Shown: positions 44,876-54,262, numbered from the stretch's first letter. The stretch is 64,000 nt of DNA from UBA7985 sp002690455 (GCA_965662775.1 CBFIIW010000003.1:124001-188000); one strand, 5' to 3'. Translations and numbers: made by a program. The notes: a model not told the origin generated them from the sequence alone.

Positions 44876-44904
44876 TTGACCCAGCCCGATCGGCTCCATA
44901 CATA
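44876..44904 (+). promoter_or_regulatory. Candidate promoter of hrcA
   Basis: TTGACC (44876-44881), a 17-nt spacer, then TACATA (44899-44904). The -35 is strong and the -10 weak. Transcription would start at or next to the hrcA ATG at 44911, which has no ribosome site, suggesting a leaderless message. Confidence 0.4.
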
Positions 44905-44910
44905 AGCTTT

Positions 44911-45990
44911 ATGAGCAAAAATGACGAACCGACGCAGACCAGCAGACCTGGGGCCCTTTCGGCGCGGGCACAGAGCGTCATGCGCAGTGTCGTGCGCCAG
45001 TATATGGAGACTGGCTCTACTGTCTCTTCGCGCTTTATTAGCAAGCTGCCAGACTTTGAGCTCTCTTCGGCTTCCATCCGCTCCGTGATGCTGGATCTCG
45101 AAGAAGCTGGACTGCTCTACGCGCCCCATACGTCCGCAGGACGCATGCCGACAGAGGCGGGCTTGCGATTGTTCGTCGAGGGGCTGTTGGAACAGAACAA
45201 CCTCAGTGACGATGACCGCGTGGATATAGAAATGCAGTGTCAGGTCGCGGGGCGCTCGCTCGAAGGCGTACTGGCCGATGCTTCGGGGGTGCTCAGTGGG
45301 CTGTCATCCTGCGTTGGGCTTGTCGTCGCGCCTACGGCCGAGGAGCCACTGCGCCATATTGAATTTGTGCCACTTTCGCCCGGACGGGCCCTTGTGGTGC
45401 TGGTGTTCGAAGGTGGCCAGGTGGAAAACCGCTTGCTGGATCTGCCGCTGGGCTTTGCCAGCGATGCTCTGGTGCGGGCTGGGAACTTTCTTTCTGCGCG
45501 GCTGACGGGCAAGACTCTGACCGAAGCAGGCAAGGCTATTGCGCACGAAATCCGCACCAATCGCGCTGAGATTGACCGGTTGACGGCGTCGATTGTCGAG
45601 GCTGGTCTGGCGACGCGAGGTTCCGACAGTAAGGACGGTGTGCTTATCATCCGGGGACAGTCAAACCTGCTCAATGATGTCCGGCAGTTCGAAGAACTAC
45701 ACAAGGTCCAGACCCTGTTCCAGGCGCTGGAAACCAAGGAAACCATGCTCAAACTGCTAGAGAGCACCGACACGGCAGAAGGGGTGCAGATCTTTATCGG
45801 TGAACAGACCGAGCTGTTCGGGCTTTCGGGATGTTCGATGATTCTGGCCCCCTATCAGAACCAGTCTAAGCAGGTGGTCGGCGCCGTTGGTGTCATAGGC
45901 CCCATGCATATGAATTACGGGCGTATCATTCCCATGGTGGACTATACCGCTCAGATCGTAAGTCGAGCGCTTGGCAACCCGATAACCTGA
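44911..45990 (+). CDS. hrcA: Heat-inducible transcription repressor HrcA
   Basis: Represses chaperone operons by binding CIRCE elements with help from GroEL. 359 aa. A winged helix at the N-terminus (LSARAQSVMRSVVRQYMETGSTVSSRFIS, in parts, then SSASIRSVMLDLEEAGLLYAPHTSAGRMPTEAGLR in parts) matches the family, and the C-terminal dimer/GAF-like domain ends GVIGPMHMNYGRIIPMVDYTA. I found no CIRCE repeat near this gene, so its targets probably lie elsewhere (groESL). Confidence 0.96.
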   Translation: MSKNDEPTQTSRPGALSARAQSVMRSVVRQYMETGSTVSSRFISKLPDFELSSASIRSVMLDLEEAGLLYAPHTSAGRMPTEAGLRLFVEGLLEQNNLSDDDRVDIEMQCQVAGRSLEGVLADASGVLSGLSSCVGLVVAPTAEEPLRHIEFVPLSPGRALVVLVFEGGQVENRLLDLPLGFASDALVRAGNFLSARLTGKTLTEAGKAIAHEIRTNRAEIDRLTASIVEAGLATRGSDSKDGVLIIRGQSNLLNDVRQFEELHKVQTLFQALETKETMLKLLESTDTAEGVQIFIGEQTELFGLSGCSMILAPYQNQSKQVVGAVGVIGPMHMNYGRIIPMVDYTAQIVSRALGNPIT

Positions 45991-46050
45991 ACCGTTAGCT
46001 GGTGTGCCAGTGCCCATCCCTATAGTGCTGAATAATTGAGGAAGACATTC

Positions 46051-46734
46051 GTGTCCGACCAGAACGATACACCCGAGGTTGATCCCGAAGACATCAGGGC
46101 TGCGGAAAAGGCAGCAGGCATCGAAACCGTGCCCGAAGGCACTGAAGACCTGCCCCCTGAAACGCCACCCGAGGACCCGACAGAGGCGGAGCTGATCGTC
46201 GAATTGCAGGCTCAGCTGGTCGAGGCCAAGGCCGAGCGCCTGCGCGCTGTTGCTGAAGCGGAGAATACCCGCAAGCGCGCCGAGCGCGAGGTCTCCAACG
46301 TTCGCAAATATGCCGCGGAGCCGTTGGCACGTGACTTCCTACAGGTTGCTGAGTTCATTCGCATGGCGCTGCAGAGTGTCAGTGAAGAACAGGCCGATGC
46401 GGATCCACTGCTGAAGAACCTGCGTGTCGGGGTCGCCATGACTGAAAAGACGTTGCTCGACGCCTTTGAGCGTAATCATGTCACCCGGATCGTCGCGAAA
46501 CAAGGGGATGGCTACGACCACAATCTGCATGAGGCGATTTCGCGCGTAGACGCGCCAGAGGGCGTTGAAGCGGGTCAGATTGTGCAGATGGTCGGTGCTG
46601 GTTATCGCCTGCATGACCGCCTGATCAAGCCAGCGACCGTTGTTGTTGCGCAGGCCGCAGAGGCCGCGACTAAGGCGGCGACGGAGGCCGTGGACGCGGC
46701 GGAGGTGGGCGGTGAAGGTGACAACAACGCCTGA
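46051..46734 (+). CDS. grpE: Nucleotide exchange factor GrpE
   Basis: Exchanges ADP for ATP on DnaK. 227 aa. An acidic disordered N-terminus leads into a long coiled coil (VELQAQLVEAKAERLRAVAEAENTRKRAERE in parts). The beta-domain ends in the signature VVQMVGAGYRLHDRLIKPATVVVA-type segment (here IVQMVGAGYRLHDRLIKPA). Start GTG at 46051 has GAGGAAG 8 nt upstream; the TTG at 46036 is less likely. It follows hrcA by 60 bp. The C-terminal tail is Ala-rich. Confidence 0.95.
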   Translation: MSDQNDTPEVDPEDIRAAEKAAGIETVPEGTEDLPPETPPEDPTEAELIVELQAQLVEAKAERLRAVAEAENTRKRAEREVSNVRKYAAEPLARDFLQVAEFIRMALQSVSEEQADADPLLKNLRVGVAMTEKTLLDAFERNHVTRIVAKQGDGYDHNLHEAISRVDAPEGVEAGQIVQMVGAGYRLHDRLIKPATVVVAQAAEAATKAATEAVDAAEVGGEGDNNA

Positions 46735-46891
46735 GCGCTATGCGCGAACTGGGCAGCCTTGGGGCAATTGTGACCATTGCGACCGAATTGGCAGTTCCTA
46801 TATCTCCTATGAACCTTGAGAGCGGCTGCGGCCGTTCATTCTGACATTAATGGTGCTGTGGACCGGCTCTAGGGAGAGCGGCGCAGTGCGC

Positions 46892-46922
46892 CTTGAAGGG
46901 ACTGGCGGCTGGGGCTTCATGT
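46892..46922 (+). promoter_or_regulatory. Candidate RpoH (sigma-32) promoter of dnaK
   Basis: CTTGAA (46892-46897), a 17-nt spacer, then CTTCATGT (46915-46922), close to the alphaproteobacterial heat-shock pattern. Predicted start of transcription is about 35 nt before the dnaK ATG. The rest of the 229-bp grpE-dnaK gap shows nothing clear. Confidence 0.4.
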
Positions 46923-46963
46923 AAGGCCAGCACGATCGTCCGCTTTAGAAAGGATGAGACGTT

Positions 46964-48922
46964 ATGAGCAAAGTCATCGGTATTGACTTGGGTACCACCA
47001 ACTCCTGTGTCGCGGTCATGGAGGGGTCAAACACCCGCGTGATCGAAAGCGCAGAGGGCGGTCGTACGACCCCCTCAATGGTGGCCATGAGTGATGGTGG
47101 GGAACGACTGGTGGGTCAGGCAGCAAAGCGCCAGGCCGTCACCAATCCTGCGCGCACCCTGTATGCAATCAAGCGCTTGATCGGCCGACGGTTCGAAGAC
47201 CCACAGACCAGCAAGCATGACGAAATGGCACCGTTCAATGTAGTTAAGGCCGACAACGGTGATGCCTGGGTAGAGGTCGACGGCGAGAAGTACTCACCCA
47301 GCCAGGTCTCAGCTTTCATCCTCGGAAAGATGAAGGAAACCGCAGAGGCTTACCTGGGTGAAAATGTGACAGAGGCCGTTATCACGGTTCCCGCCTACTT
47401 TAATGATGCCCAGCGTCAGGCAACCAAGGACGCCGGAAAGATCGCTGGGCTCGACGTTCGCCGGATCATCAACGAACCAACCGCAGCTGCTATGGCCTAT
47501 GGGCTGGAAAAGAAGGGCGAAGGCACGATTGTTGTTTACGACCTCGGCGGCGGCACTTTCGACGTTTCTGTACTCGAAGTCGGTGATGGCGTGATCGAGG
47601 TGAAGGCGACTAATGGCGACACCTTCTTGGGCGGTGAAGACTTCGACACCCGGATTATGGACTACCTTGCCGATGAGTTTCAGAAAGAGAACGGTATCGA
47701 CCTGCGAAAGCAGACTGACGCTCTCCAGCGTTTGAAAGAGGCAGCAGAGAAGGCGAAGATAGAGCTGTCGTCGTCGATGGAAACTGAGGTCAACCTGCCC
47801 TTCATCACCGCTGATGCCACGGGTCCGAAGCACCTGATGATCAAAATTTCACGGGCCAAGCTTGAAGCCCTGGTCGACGACCTGCTCCAGCGGACCATGG
47901 ATCCGGTAAAGAATGCGCTTAAGGACGCTGGTCTTGCCGCGGGTGACATCGATGAGGTGGTCATGGTCGGTGGGATGACCCGCATGCCCAAGGTTAAGGA
48001 GCTGGTCAAAAGCTTCTTCGGCAAGGAGCCGAACCAGGGCGTGAACCCTGATGAAGTTGTTGCCATCGGGGCGGCAGTGCAGGGTGGTATTTTCCAGGGT
48101 GACGTGAAAGACGTGCTCCTGCTGGACGTTACGCCGCTTTCGCTGGGCATCGAAACGCTTGGTGGGCAGATGACGCGTCTGATCGATCGAAACACCACGA
48201 TCCCGACCTCCAAAGGGCAGACTTTCTCGACCGCGGCTGACAACCAGTCGGCGGTGACAATTCGCGTGTTCCAGGGCGAGCGCCCCATAGCCGCGGATAA
48301 CAAACTGCTAGGCCAATTCAATCTTGAAGGTATTCCACCCGCGCCGCGTGGTGTCCCGCAGATCGAGGTTACTTTCGATATCGACGCCAACGGGATCGTA
48401 TCGGTCGAAGCCAAGGATAAGGGCACCGGCCGAGAGCAGAAGATCACCATTCAAGCGTCAGGAGGTCTTTCCGATGATGATATCGATCGCATGGTCAAAG
48501 AAGCAGAAGCGAATGCAGCCGACGACCAGAAGCGCAAAGATCTGATCGAAGCGCGCAACGGTGGCGACAGCCTCGTTTATCAGTCAGAGAAGACTGTCAA
48601 GGATAACGCAGACAAGATCGACGAGGCGGCTCAGGCGGACATCGGCGAAAAAGTCGAGGCGCTGAAGGCGGCGCTGACGACCGAAGATCTCGACGACATT
48701 CGTGCCAAGACCGAGGCTCTGTCCGAGGCTATGATGGCGGTCGGAGCCTCAATCTACGGTGATCCAACGGCGGGTGCTGGCGGTCCGGGTGGCTTCAACC
48801 CCGAAGACATGGCTGGCGGTCCTGACATGGGCGCAGATGATGTCGTAGACGCTGACTTTGAAGAGGTTGGCGGCGATGACCAAGCCGGCGAAAGCGCCGA
48901 CGCAGAAGACCACGACAAGTAA
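46964..48922 (+). CDS. dnaK: Molecular chaperone DnaK (Hsp70)
   Basis: ATP-driven chaperone. 652 aa. Signatures are GIDLGTTNSCVAVMEG, VYDLGGGTFDVSVLEV, and VVMVGGMTRMPKVKELV in the nucleotide-binding domain, the substrate-binding domain around LLLDVTPLSLGIETLGG, and an acidic Gly/Asp C-terminal tail (DADFEEVGGDD region). Ribosome site AAAGGATGAG precedes the ATG. Works with GrpE and DnaJ encoded on either side. Confidence 0.98.
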   Translation: MSKVIGIDLGTTNSCVAVMEGSNTRVIESAEGGRTTPSMVAMSDGGERLVGQAAKRQAVTNPARTLYAIKRLIGRRFEDPQTSKHDEMAPFNVVKADNGDAWVEVDGEKYSPSQVSAFILGKMKETAEAYLGENVTEAVITVPAYFNDAQRQATKDAGKIAGLDVRRIINEPTAAAMAYGLEKKGEGTIVVYDLGGGTFDVSVLEVGDGVIEVKATNGDTFLGGEDFDTRIMDYLADEFQKENGIDLRKQTDALQRLKEAAEKAKIELSSSMETEVNLPFITADATGPKHLMIKISRAKLEALVDDLLQRTMDPVKNALKDAGLAAGDIDEVVMVGGMTRMPKVKELVKSFFGKEPNQGVNPDEVVAIGAAVQGGIFQGDVKDVLLLDVTPLSLGIETLGGQMTRLIDRNTTIPTSKGQTFSTAADNQSAVTIRVFQGERPIAADNKLLGQFNLEGIPPAPRGVPQIEVTFDIDANGIVSVEAKDKGTGREQKITIQASGGLSDDDIDRMVKEAEANAADDQKRKDLIEARNGGDSLVYQSEKTVKDNADKIDEAAQADIGEKVEALKAALTTEDLDDIRAKTEALSEAMMAVGASIYGDPTAGAGGPGGFNPEDMAGGPDMGADDVVDADFEEVGGDDQAGESADAEDHDK

Positions 48923-48935
48923 TCAACCAAGGCGC

Positions 48936-48968
48936 GGCCAGCCGGGTTCGAAAGCCCGGTTGGCTGGC
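48936..48968 (+). promoter_or_regulatory. Intercistronic hairpin between dnaK and dnaJ
   Basis: A GC-rich interrupted stem: GCCAG + CCGGG on the left and CCCGG + CTGGC on the right, with a 4-nt bulge on the right arm and an 8-nt loop containing TTCGAA. No T tract follows. It could attenuate dnaJ relative to dnaK or protect the dnaK 3' end. Confidence 0.4.
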
Positions 48969-49024
48969 TCCACGATCGTCATTCGGGCCGGTTGGCTCAG
49001 ACTTCGGTCAGGAGGTCCGGCACC

Positions 49025-50158
49025 ATGTCAAAACGCGATTACTACGAGACTCTGAATGTCTCCAAGTCTGCTACAGAGAAGGAACTCAAGTCGGCTTTCC
49101 GCAAGCTGGCGATGGAGCACCACCCCGACCGCAACGCTGGAAATGCTGAGGCTGAGAGGATCTTCAAGGAGGTAAACGAGGCCTACGACGTGCTCAAAGA
49201 CCCGCAGAAGCGCGCAGCGTATGACCAGTTCGGGCATGCGGCCTTTGAGCAGGGCGGGGGCGGCAACCCCTTTGGCGGAGGCGCCGACGCAGCCGGTTTT
49301 GACGGCTTCGGCGATATTTTCGAAGAGATGTTCGGTTCGGCCTTCGGCGGTCGGCGCAGCGGCGGCCGCAGCCAGCCCGGCCGAGGCTCGGACCTGCAAT
49401 ATAACATGACAATTAGCCTCGATGAGGCCTTCGAGGGCAAAACCGCCCAGATCAAAGTGCCGTCGGCTGAGTCCTGCTCAGTCTGTTCAGGCTCCGGCGC
49501 CAAGCCAGGGACGAGCCCGACAACCTGTGGCACCTGTGGCGGTCGTGGCCGGGTCCGGACGCAGAACGGCATCTTTGCCATGGAGCGCGGGTGTCCGACG
49601 TGCCAGGGACAGGGGCAGGTGATTAGCGACCCCTGCCGAAGCTGTGGCGGCGCGGGTAAGGTTGCCAAGGACAAGCAACTGTCGGTCAACATTCCGGCGG
49701 GTGTCGAAGATGGTACCCGCATCCGTCTCGCAGGTGAAGGTGAACTGGGGCAGCGCGGCGGTCCTTCCGGTGACCTCTACATTTTCCTCAACATTCGGGA
49801 ACACGACCTGTTCGAACGTGAATCCCAACACCTTTTCATCGCCATGCCCATTTCGATGACGACCGCCGCGCTTGGTGGTGAAATAGAGGTGCCAAGCATC
49901 GACGGCGCCCGCGTACGGGTCAAAATCCCGTCCGGCGCGCAATCGGGGCAGCAGTTGCGTCTGCGCGGCAAGGGCATGTCGATCTATCGCCGGACCGAGC
50001 GCGGTGATCTGTATGTTCGGGTCGAGGTCGAAACCCCCACCAATCTGACCAAGCGCCAGCGTGAGTTGCTCGCGGAGTTCGAGGAAGAAGGCAACGCGCA
50101 TTCGCCCCTAGCCGCGAAGTTCCTGAACCAGGTTAAGGGCTTCTTCAACGCAGATTAG
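49025..50158 (+). CDS. dnaJ: Co-chaperone DnaJ (Hsp40)
   Basis: Stimulates DnaK ATPase and delivers clients. 377 aa. J domain with HPD (residues about 33-35), a Gly/Phe linker, and four zinc motifs CSVCSGSG, CGTCGGRG, CPTCQGQG and CRSCGGAG, followed by the C-terminal substrate-binding domains. Type I DnaJ, full length. ATG at 49025 has AGGAGG 8 nt upstream; the GTG/TTG-extended frame from 48992 is not needed. Confidence 0.97.
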   Translation: MSKRDYYETLNVSKSATEKELKSAFRKLAMEHHPDRNAGNAEAERIFKEVNEAYDVLKDPQKRAAYDQFGHAAFEQGGGGNPFGGGADAAGFDGFGDIFEEMFGSAFGGRRSGGRSQPGRGSDLQYNMTISLDEAFEGKTAQIKVPSAESCSVCSGSGAKPGTSPTTCGTCGGRGRVRTQNGIFAMERGCPTCQGQGQVISDPCRSCGGAGKVAKDKQLSVNIPAGVEDGTRIRLAGEGELGQRGGPSGDLYIFLNIREHDLFERESQHLFIAMPISMTTAALGGEIEVPSIDGARVRVKIPSGAQSGQQLRLRGKGMSIYRRTERGDLYVRVEVETPTNLTKRQRELLAEFEEEGNAHSPLAAKFLNQVKGFFNAD

Positions 50159-50223
50159 CGTTTGAACACGTCTCACAGGAATGCTTAAATACGGCATCCA
50201 ACGACGAAGACGGAGAAGAAGGG

Positions 50224-50727
50224 ATGTTCACCGAGCTCTACACGCGGCAGCTCGCGGGCTACGCCAGCTATCACACAGATATGCGCAATGAACTGACCCA
50301 CTTCATTGGTATTCCGCTGATTGTCATCGGGGTGCTGTTTGTTGCTTCTTGGCCTAAGCTTTTCGGCCTGCCACTGTCTCTCATTGTCTTCGTTGGTTTT
50401 GCGGCCCTTTGGATCAGTATGGATTGGCTGATTGGTGGGATCGTAGCGCTGCTTTCCCTGCCCTTTCTGTGGCTCGGTGTCACCTGGTACGACCCACAAT
50501 TATCGGTCATGTGGAAGATTATCTGGGCCGTCGGGCTGCAGGTGGTTGGCTGGGGTTTCCAACTGGTCGGGCACCACTTCGAAGGCAAGCGTCCTGCGCT
50601 GCTTGACAATTTGTTTCAAGGCATGCTTGGGCCAACGTTTCTGGTCTATGAAGTAGTACATCGCCTGGGGCTGAAACAGAAACTGAAGCAGAACGTGGAC
50701 GCAGAACTGCAGCGCCTGGCCCAATAA
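50224..50727 (+). CDS. Mpo1/DUF962 family membrane protein
   Basis: A 167-aa integral membrane protein with about four helices. The family motifs are YASYHTDMRNELTHFIGIP near the N-terminus, TWYDP, and GHHFEGKRPALLDNLFQ followed by LGPTFLVYEV. Yeast Mpo1 of this family is an Fe(II)-dependent dioxygenase acting on 2-hydroxy fatty acids, using the conserved histidines seen here. Enzymatic role in this bacterium is inferred by homology. GGAGAAGAAGGG precedes ATG. Confidence 0.88.
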   Translation: MFTELYTRQLAGYASYHTDMRNELTHFIGIPLIVIGVLFVASWPKLFGLPLSLIVFVGFAALWISMDWLIGGIVALLSLPFLWLGVTWYDPQLSVMWKIIWAVGLQVVGWGFQLVGHHFEGKRPALLDNLFQGMLGPTFLVYEVVHRLGLKQKLKQNVDAELQRLAQ

Positions 50728-50795
50728 ACCGGCTGATCACACTCTTTGCGACGTGCGAAGGTGGGGCAGCCCCATCACAGGATATCGGCCGAACC

Positions 50796-51365
50796 ATGAT
50801 TCGTCGCTTGCTGCCCTGGGCCAGTTTCGGCCTGCTCGTCGCGGTTGCCTTCTTTGTGGGTAGTCAATTCTGGCGCGCGTCTCAGTTGCCTGAAACCCTT
50901 ACAGCAGCGGTCGAAGGGACGACACAGGCACCACCGGCCGCCGTTTGGCTTGTGCTCAACACCGCTGGGGTCCTGACCGAGCGCTTCGACGAGGTCGAGG
51001 TCTACGATCTGTTGGAAGATGATCTGGGCTTGGGCGCATGGACCACGCGACATGAGGACCGCAATTACCTCACTCGCTTTACACGCATCGAAGCGGTTCA
51101 GGGGGGCAATGGTGACGACGGTGACGATGGGCCGTGGGTTTACAGTTACCGCATCGACGCGGAAGACGTGCCGGTCCAGACTCTGCGTGAGGTTCGCTTT
51201 GTGGGGCAGGGCGACGGCAGCACGGTGATCACGGTGACCGATCAGCTGACCATCGAGGACTCAGGCCTACGCCTGTGGATGGGAGTGCTCGGGATCGATA
51301 GCGGGGCGAAAAATGAACTTAAGGCACTGACCAGCCTGGCAGTCAGTGCCAGTGCTGCGCTCTGA
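50796..51365 (+). CDS. Membrane-anchored hypothetical protein (possible SRPBCC fold)
   Basis: A 189-aa protein with one N-terminal membrane helix (LPWASFGLLVAVAFFVGSQFW) and a periplasmic part of alternating strands. TQAPPAAVWLVLNTAGVLTERFDEVE (in parts), a VPVQTLREVRFVGQGDGSTVITVTD strand pair (in parts) and a long C-terminal helix give a polyketide-cyclase/SRPBCC-like rhythm. It contains an acidic GDDGDDG loop. I do not recognise a family. It sits between the Mpo1-like gene and convergent asd. Confidence 0.65.
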   Translation: MIRRLLPWASFGLLVAVAFFVGSQFWRASQLPETLTAAVEGTTQAPPAAVWLVLNTAGVLTERFDEVEVYDLLEDDLGLGAWTTRHEDRNYLTRFTRIEAVQGGNGDDGDDGPWVYSYRIDAEDVPVQTLREVRFVGQGDGSTVITVTDQLTIEDSGLRLWMGVLGIDSGAKNELKALTSLAVSASAAL

Positions 51366-51400
51366 ACCACGGCGAGCCTTGGCGACCAGCACCTTCAAAC

Positions 51401-52429
51401 TCAGATAATTTCGAGTTCGACGAGCTTTTCCGCAATCTGCACGGCGTTGAGTGCTGCGCCTTTGCGCAGGTTGTCTGCTACGCACCAAAACGCCAGCGCG
51501 TTCTCCGCCGTGATGTCTTCGCGAATCCGGGATACGTAGACCATGTCTTCACCAGCTGCCTCTTTGGGCGTGACGTAGCCCTCGTCCTGGCGATAGTCCA
51601 CCACCACGCAGCCTTCCTGGTCGGACAGCACCTGCCGGGCCTGCTCCACGGTCAGAGGGCGATCGAATTCGACGTTAGCGGCGACTGCATGGGAGATGAA
51701 CACCGGTACGCGCACACAGGTCGCCGTCAGCTTGATCGACGGATCGAGGATCTTCTTGGTTTCGACCGCCATTTTCCACTCTTCCTTCGTGCCGCCGTCA
51801 TCCATGAACTTGTCGATGTGCGGAATGGCGTTGAAGGCAATCTCCTTGGTCAAGTGCTCAGGCTGTACGGGTTCGTTGACGTAAACACCGCGGGTCTGTC
51901 GGAATAGCTCGTCCATCGCGTCTTTGCCCGCGCCAGAAACTGACTGGTAGGTCGAGGCCACCACGCGCCGAATGCCGGCAGCTTCGTGCAGGGGCTTGAG
52001 CGCGACCACCAGCTGGATGGTAGAGCAATTCGGGTTGGCTATAATATTCTTGCGGTCCGCCTGCTTCGCCCAGTCGAGCAGCGCTTGGGGGTTAACCTCC
52101 GGCACCACAAGCGGGCAGTCCGGGTCCATCCGGAAATGCGACGTATTGTCGATTACGATGGCACCGGCGGCTGCGGCGATGGGGGCGTATTGGGCTGAGA
52201 TTGCTCCGCCGGGGGAGAACAGCGCGACATCAACGCCGGAGAAATCGAAATGCGCCAGATCTTCGATCTTCAAGATCTTGTCTTCGCCGAAGCTAACTTC
52301 CTGGCCGACCGACCGACTGGAAGCGACGGCATGGACGCGATCCACCGGGAATTGCCGCTCACTTAGGATCGATAGAATTTCGCGACCGACATTGCCGGAT
52401 GCGCCGACGACTGCAACGTTATAGGCCAT
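51401..52429 (-). CDS. asd: Aspartate-semialdehyde dehydrogenase
   Basis: Reduces aspartyl phosphate in the lysine/threonine/methionine pathway. 342 aa. The Rossmann motif VVGASGNVGREIL and the active-site Cys in NPNCSTIQLV are present, with the ISHAVAANVEF catalytic His region downstream. Gram-negative/alphaproteobacterial class by length. It follows leuB by 17 bp and is probably co-transcribed. Confidence 0.97.
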   Translation of the reverse strand: MAYNVAVVGASGNVGREILSILSERQFPVDRVHAVASSRSVGQEVSFGEDKILKIEDLAHFDFSGVDVALFSPGGAISAQYAPIAAAAGAIVIDNTSHFRMDPDCPLVVPEVNPQALLDWAKQADRKNIIANPNCSTIQLVVALKPLHEAAGIRRVVASTYQSVSGAGKDAMDELFRQTRGVYVNEPVQPEHLTKEIAFNAIPHIDKFMDDGGTKEEWKMAVETKKILDPSIKLTATCVRVPVFISHAVAANVEFDRPLTVEQARQVLSDQEGCVVVDYRQDEGYVTPKEAAGEDMVYVSRIREDITAENALAFWCVADNLRKGAALNAVQIAEKLVELEII

Positions 52430-52446
52430 GGTTGTATTTATCCTGA

Positions 52447-53559
52447 TTATCCGGAAATGGTCTGGTTCAGCTCTGCGAGCACTGCGTCGCCCATGCCGGT
52501 ACAGGACACCAGCGTCGCCCCGTCGGACATGATATCACCCGTGCGGGTGCCGGCGCCGAGTACAGTGTCCACGGCAGCCTCAAGCATGTCGGCATCATCG
52601 CCCCGGTCGAGCGAATAGCGCAGGGCCATGGCGAATGACAGGATGCAGGCCAGTGGGTTGGCCTTATTCTGACCGGCGATGTCCGGGGCTGATCCGTGAA
52701 CGGGTTCATACAGGGCGTGTGACTTACCCGTGGTCTCGTCTTTCGCACCGAGCGAAGCCGAGGGCAGCATGCCCAATGAGCCTGTCAGCATAGCGGCCAC
52801 ATCGGAGAGCATGTCACCGAACAGGTTATCGGTTACGATGACGTCGAATTGCTTGGGTGCACGCACCAGCTGCATCCCGCAGTTGTCGGCCAGGATGTGT
52901 TCGAGTTTCACGTCTGCAAATTCGTTGTCGCGAACCCACTGCACCTCTTCTCTCCAGAGGATACCAGACTCCATCACGTTGTTCTTTTCCGACGAGTGCA
53001 CAAGGTTACCGCGCTTGCCGGCCAGATCGAAGGCGACACGCGCCACACGGCGGATTTCCTCGGTGTCGTAAACCTGCGTGTTGATGCCGCGGCGCTGCCC
53101 GTTCGGAAGGTCGGAAATGCCGCGCGGCTCCCCGAAGTAAACCCCGCCTGTCAGCTCGCGGACGATCATGATGTCCAGGCCAGCGACCAGTTCTTTCTTC
53201 AGTGATGATGCTTCAGCCAGTGCATCGAAGCAGATAGCTGGGCGCAGGTTTGCGAAAAGCTCCAGATCCTTCCGCAACCGCAGCAGACCCCGCTCCGGGC
53301 GCAAGGAGAAGTCGAGACTGTCGTATTGTGGTCCACCGACAGCCCCAAACAGCACGCAATCAGCGGCAAAGGCCTTGTCCATGATCGCGTCGGTAATCGG
53401 CGCACCATAGGCGTCAAAGGCGGCACCGCCAACCTTGTCCTCGGTGATGTTGACGTCGAGACCACGGTTGTCGCCAAACCAGTCCACGATCCGTCGGACT
53501 TCGTTCATTACTTCCTGACCGATGCCGTCACCGGGAAGCACGAGGATATTTTGCGCCAT
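52447..53559 (-). CDS. leuB: 3-isopropylmalate dehydrogenase
   Basis: NAD-dependent step of leucine synthesis. 370 aa. Signatures are LPGDGIGQEVMNEV, GAVGGPQYD, the LRPERGLLRLRKDLELFANLRP substrate segment (in parts) and the metal/NAD motif NLFGDMLSDVAAMLTGSLGMLPSASLG (in parts) with the downstream HGSAPDIAG. The leuB-asd order is common in alphaproteobacteria; leuCD are not in view. Confidence 0.97.
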   Translation of the reverse strand: MAQNILVLPGDGIGQEVMNEVRRIVDWFGDNRGLDVNITEDKVGGAAFDAYGAPITDAIMDKAFAADCVLFGAVGGPQYDSLDFSLRPERGLLRLRKDLELFANLRPAICFDALAEASSLKKELVAGLDIMIVRELTGGVYFGEPRGISDLPNGQRRGINTQVYDTEEIRRVARVAFDLAGKRGNLVHSSEKNNVMESGILWREEVQWVRDNEFADVKLEHILADNCGMQLVRAPKQFDVIVTDNLFGDMLSDVAAMLTGSLGMLPSASLGAKDETTGKSHALYEPVHGSAPDIAGQNKANPLACILSFAMALRYSLDRGDDADMLEAAVDTVLGAGTRTGDIMSDGATLVSCTGMGDAVLAELNQTISG

Positions 53560-54185
53560 AGTCTGAGGCCCTTGTTTTCTAACAATTTCTTTCGCTTTCC
53601 GGTGTAGGTGGCGCGTCGCGGGCTGTCCACGGGTCCAGCCCTGTCTTTCCGGTTGGACTGTGACGAGCCAGACGCAGGCCGCCCCAAGGCTTCTTCAAAC
53701 GTTACCGGCCCAGCAAATCGTGCCCTGACTTTGCCGGCGAACGGACATTCGCATAATGCAGCTTCCAGTTGGCAGAAAATTGCAGTTTAAATCAAAATTG
53801 ACCATCTATCTGCATTGTCGCACCGGGGCTTTCCATCTTGAAACACAATTGGGCGTCACATCTACTCGCCGGGCTATTGGGCTTTGGGCTCCTGCTGTTC
53901 TTCATTGCCGTGATGGCGGTTGGTGGACGGGTCGCGCTGGCACAGAGTGTTGGCTTCGGCACAGAATTAGGAACCGGATTTGGCGCCGAAGCGCGGGCGA
54001 CAGGCACGCCGTTGTCTTCGTCGACCTTCGGCACCTATCTTGCCACCACCGCCCGTGAACGCTCTACCCAAAGGCTTATCGCAGAATCTCTGATGACTGG
54101 CACAACGCTGAGCGTTGGCGAGGGTCAACCGGCTACCGGTGCGGGGGTGGGCAACGACCTGAATTTTCAACTCCGGCTGGTTCAC

Positions 54186-54200
54186 TCGGTTCGGTTCGGT
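54186..54200 (+). repeat. Pentanucleotide repeat (TCGGT)3 at the frame switch
   Basis: Three exact 5-bp units. The upstream coding frame enters with position class 0 modulo 3 and the downstream frame is class 2, so loss of 5 bp (or gain of 10) restores one frame. Gain or loss of single units would toggle the reading frame. Confidence 0.85.
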
Positions 54201-54262
54201 TCCCACTGTTCGACGACCGCTGCTATTTCCAGTTTTTTGTCGACGCTGAGGACTCGACCCTA

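Noticed and set aside
46735..46963. Search for a CIRCE element before dnaK
   Set aside because: No TTAGCACTC-N9-GAGTGCTAA match or close variant was found by eye here or near hrcA.
48936..48968. Hairpin after dnaK as a terminator
   Set aside because: No T tract follows, and dnaJ with a strong ribosome site begins 57 nt later, so read-through is more likely.
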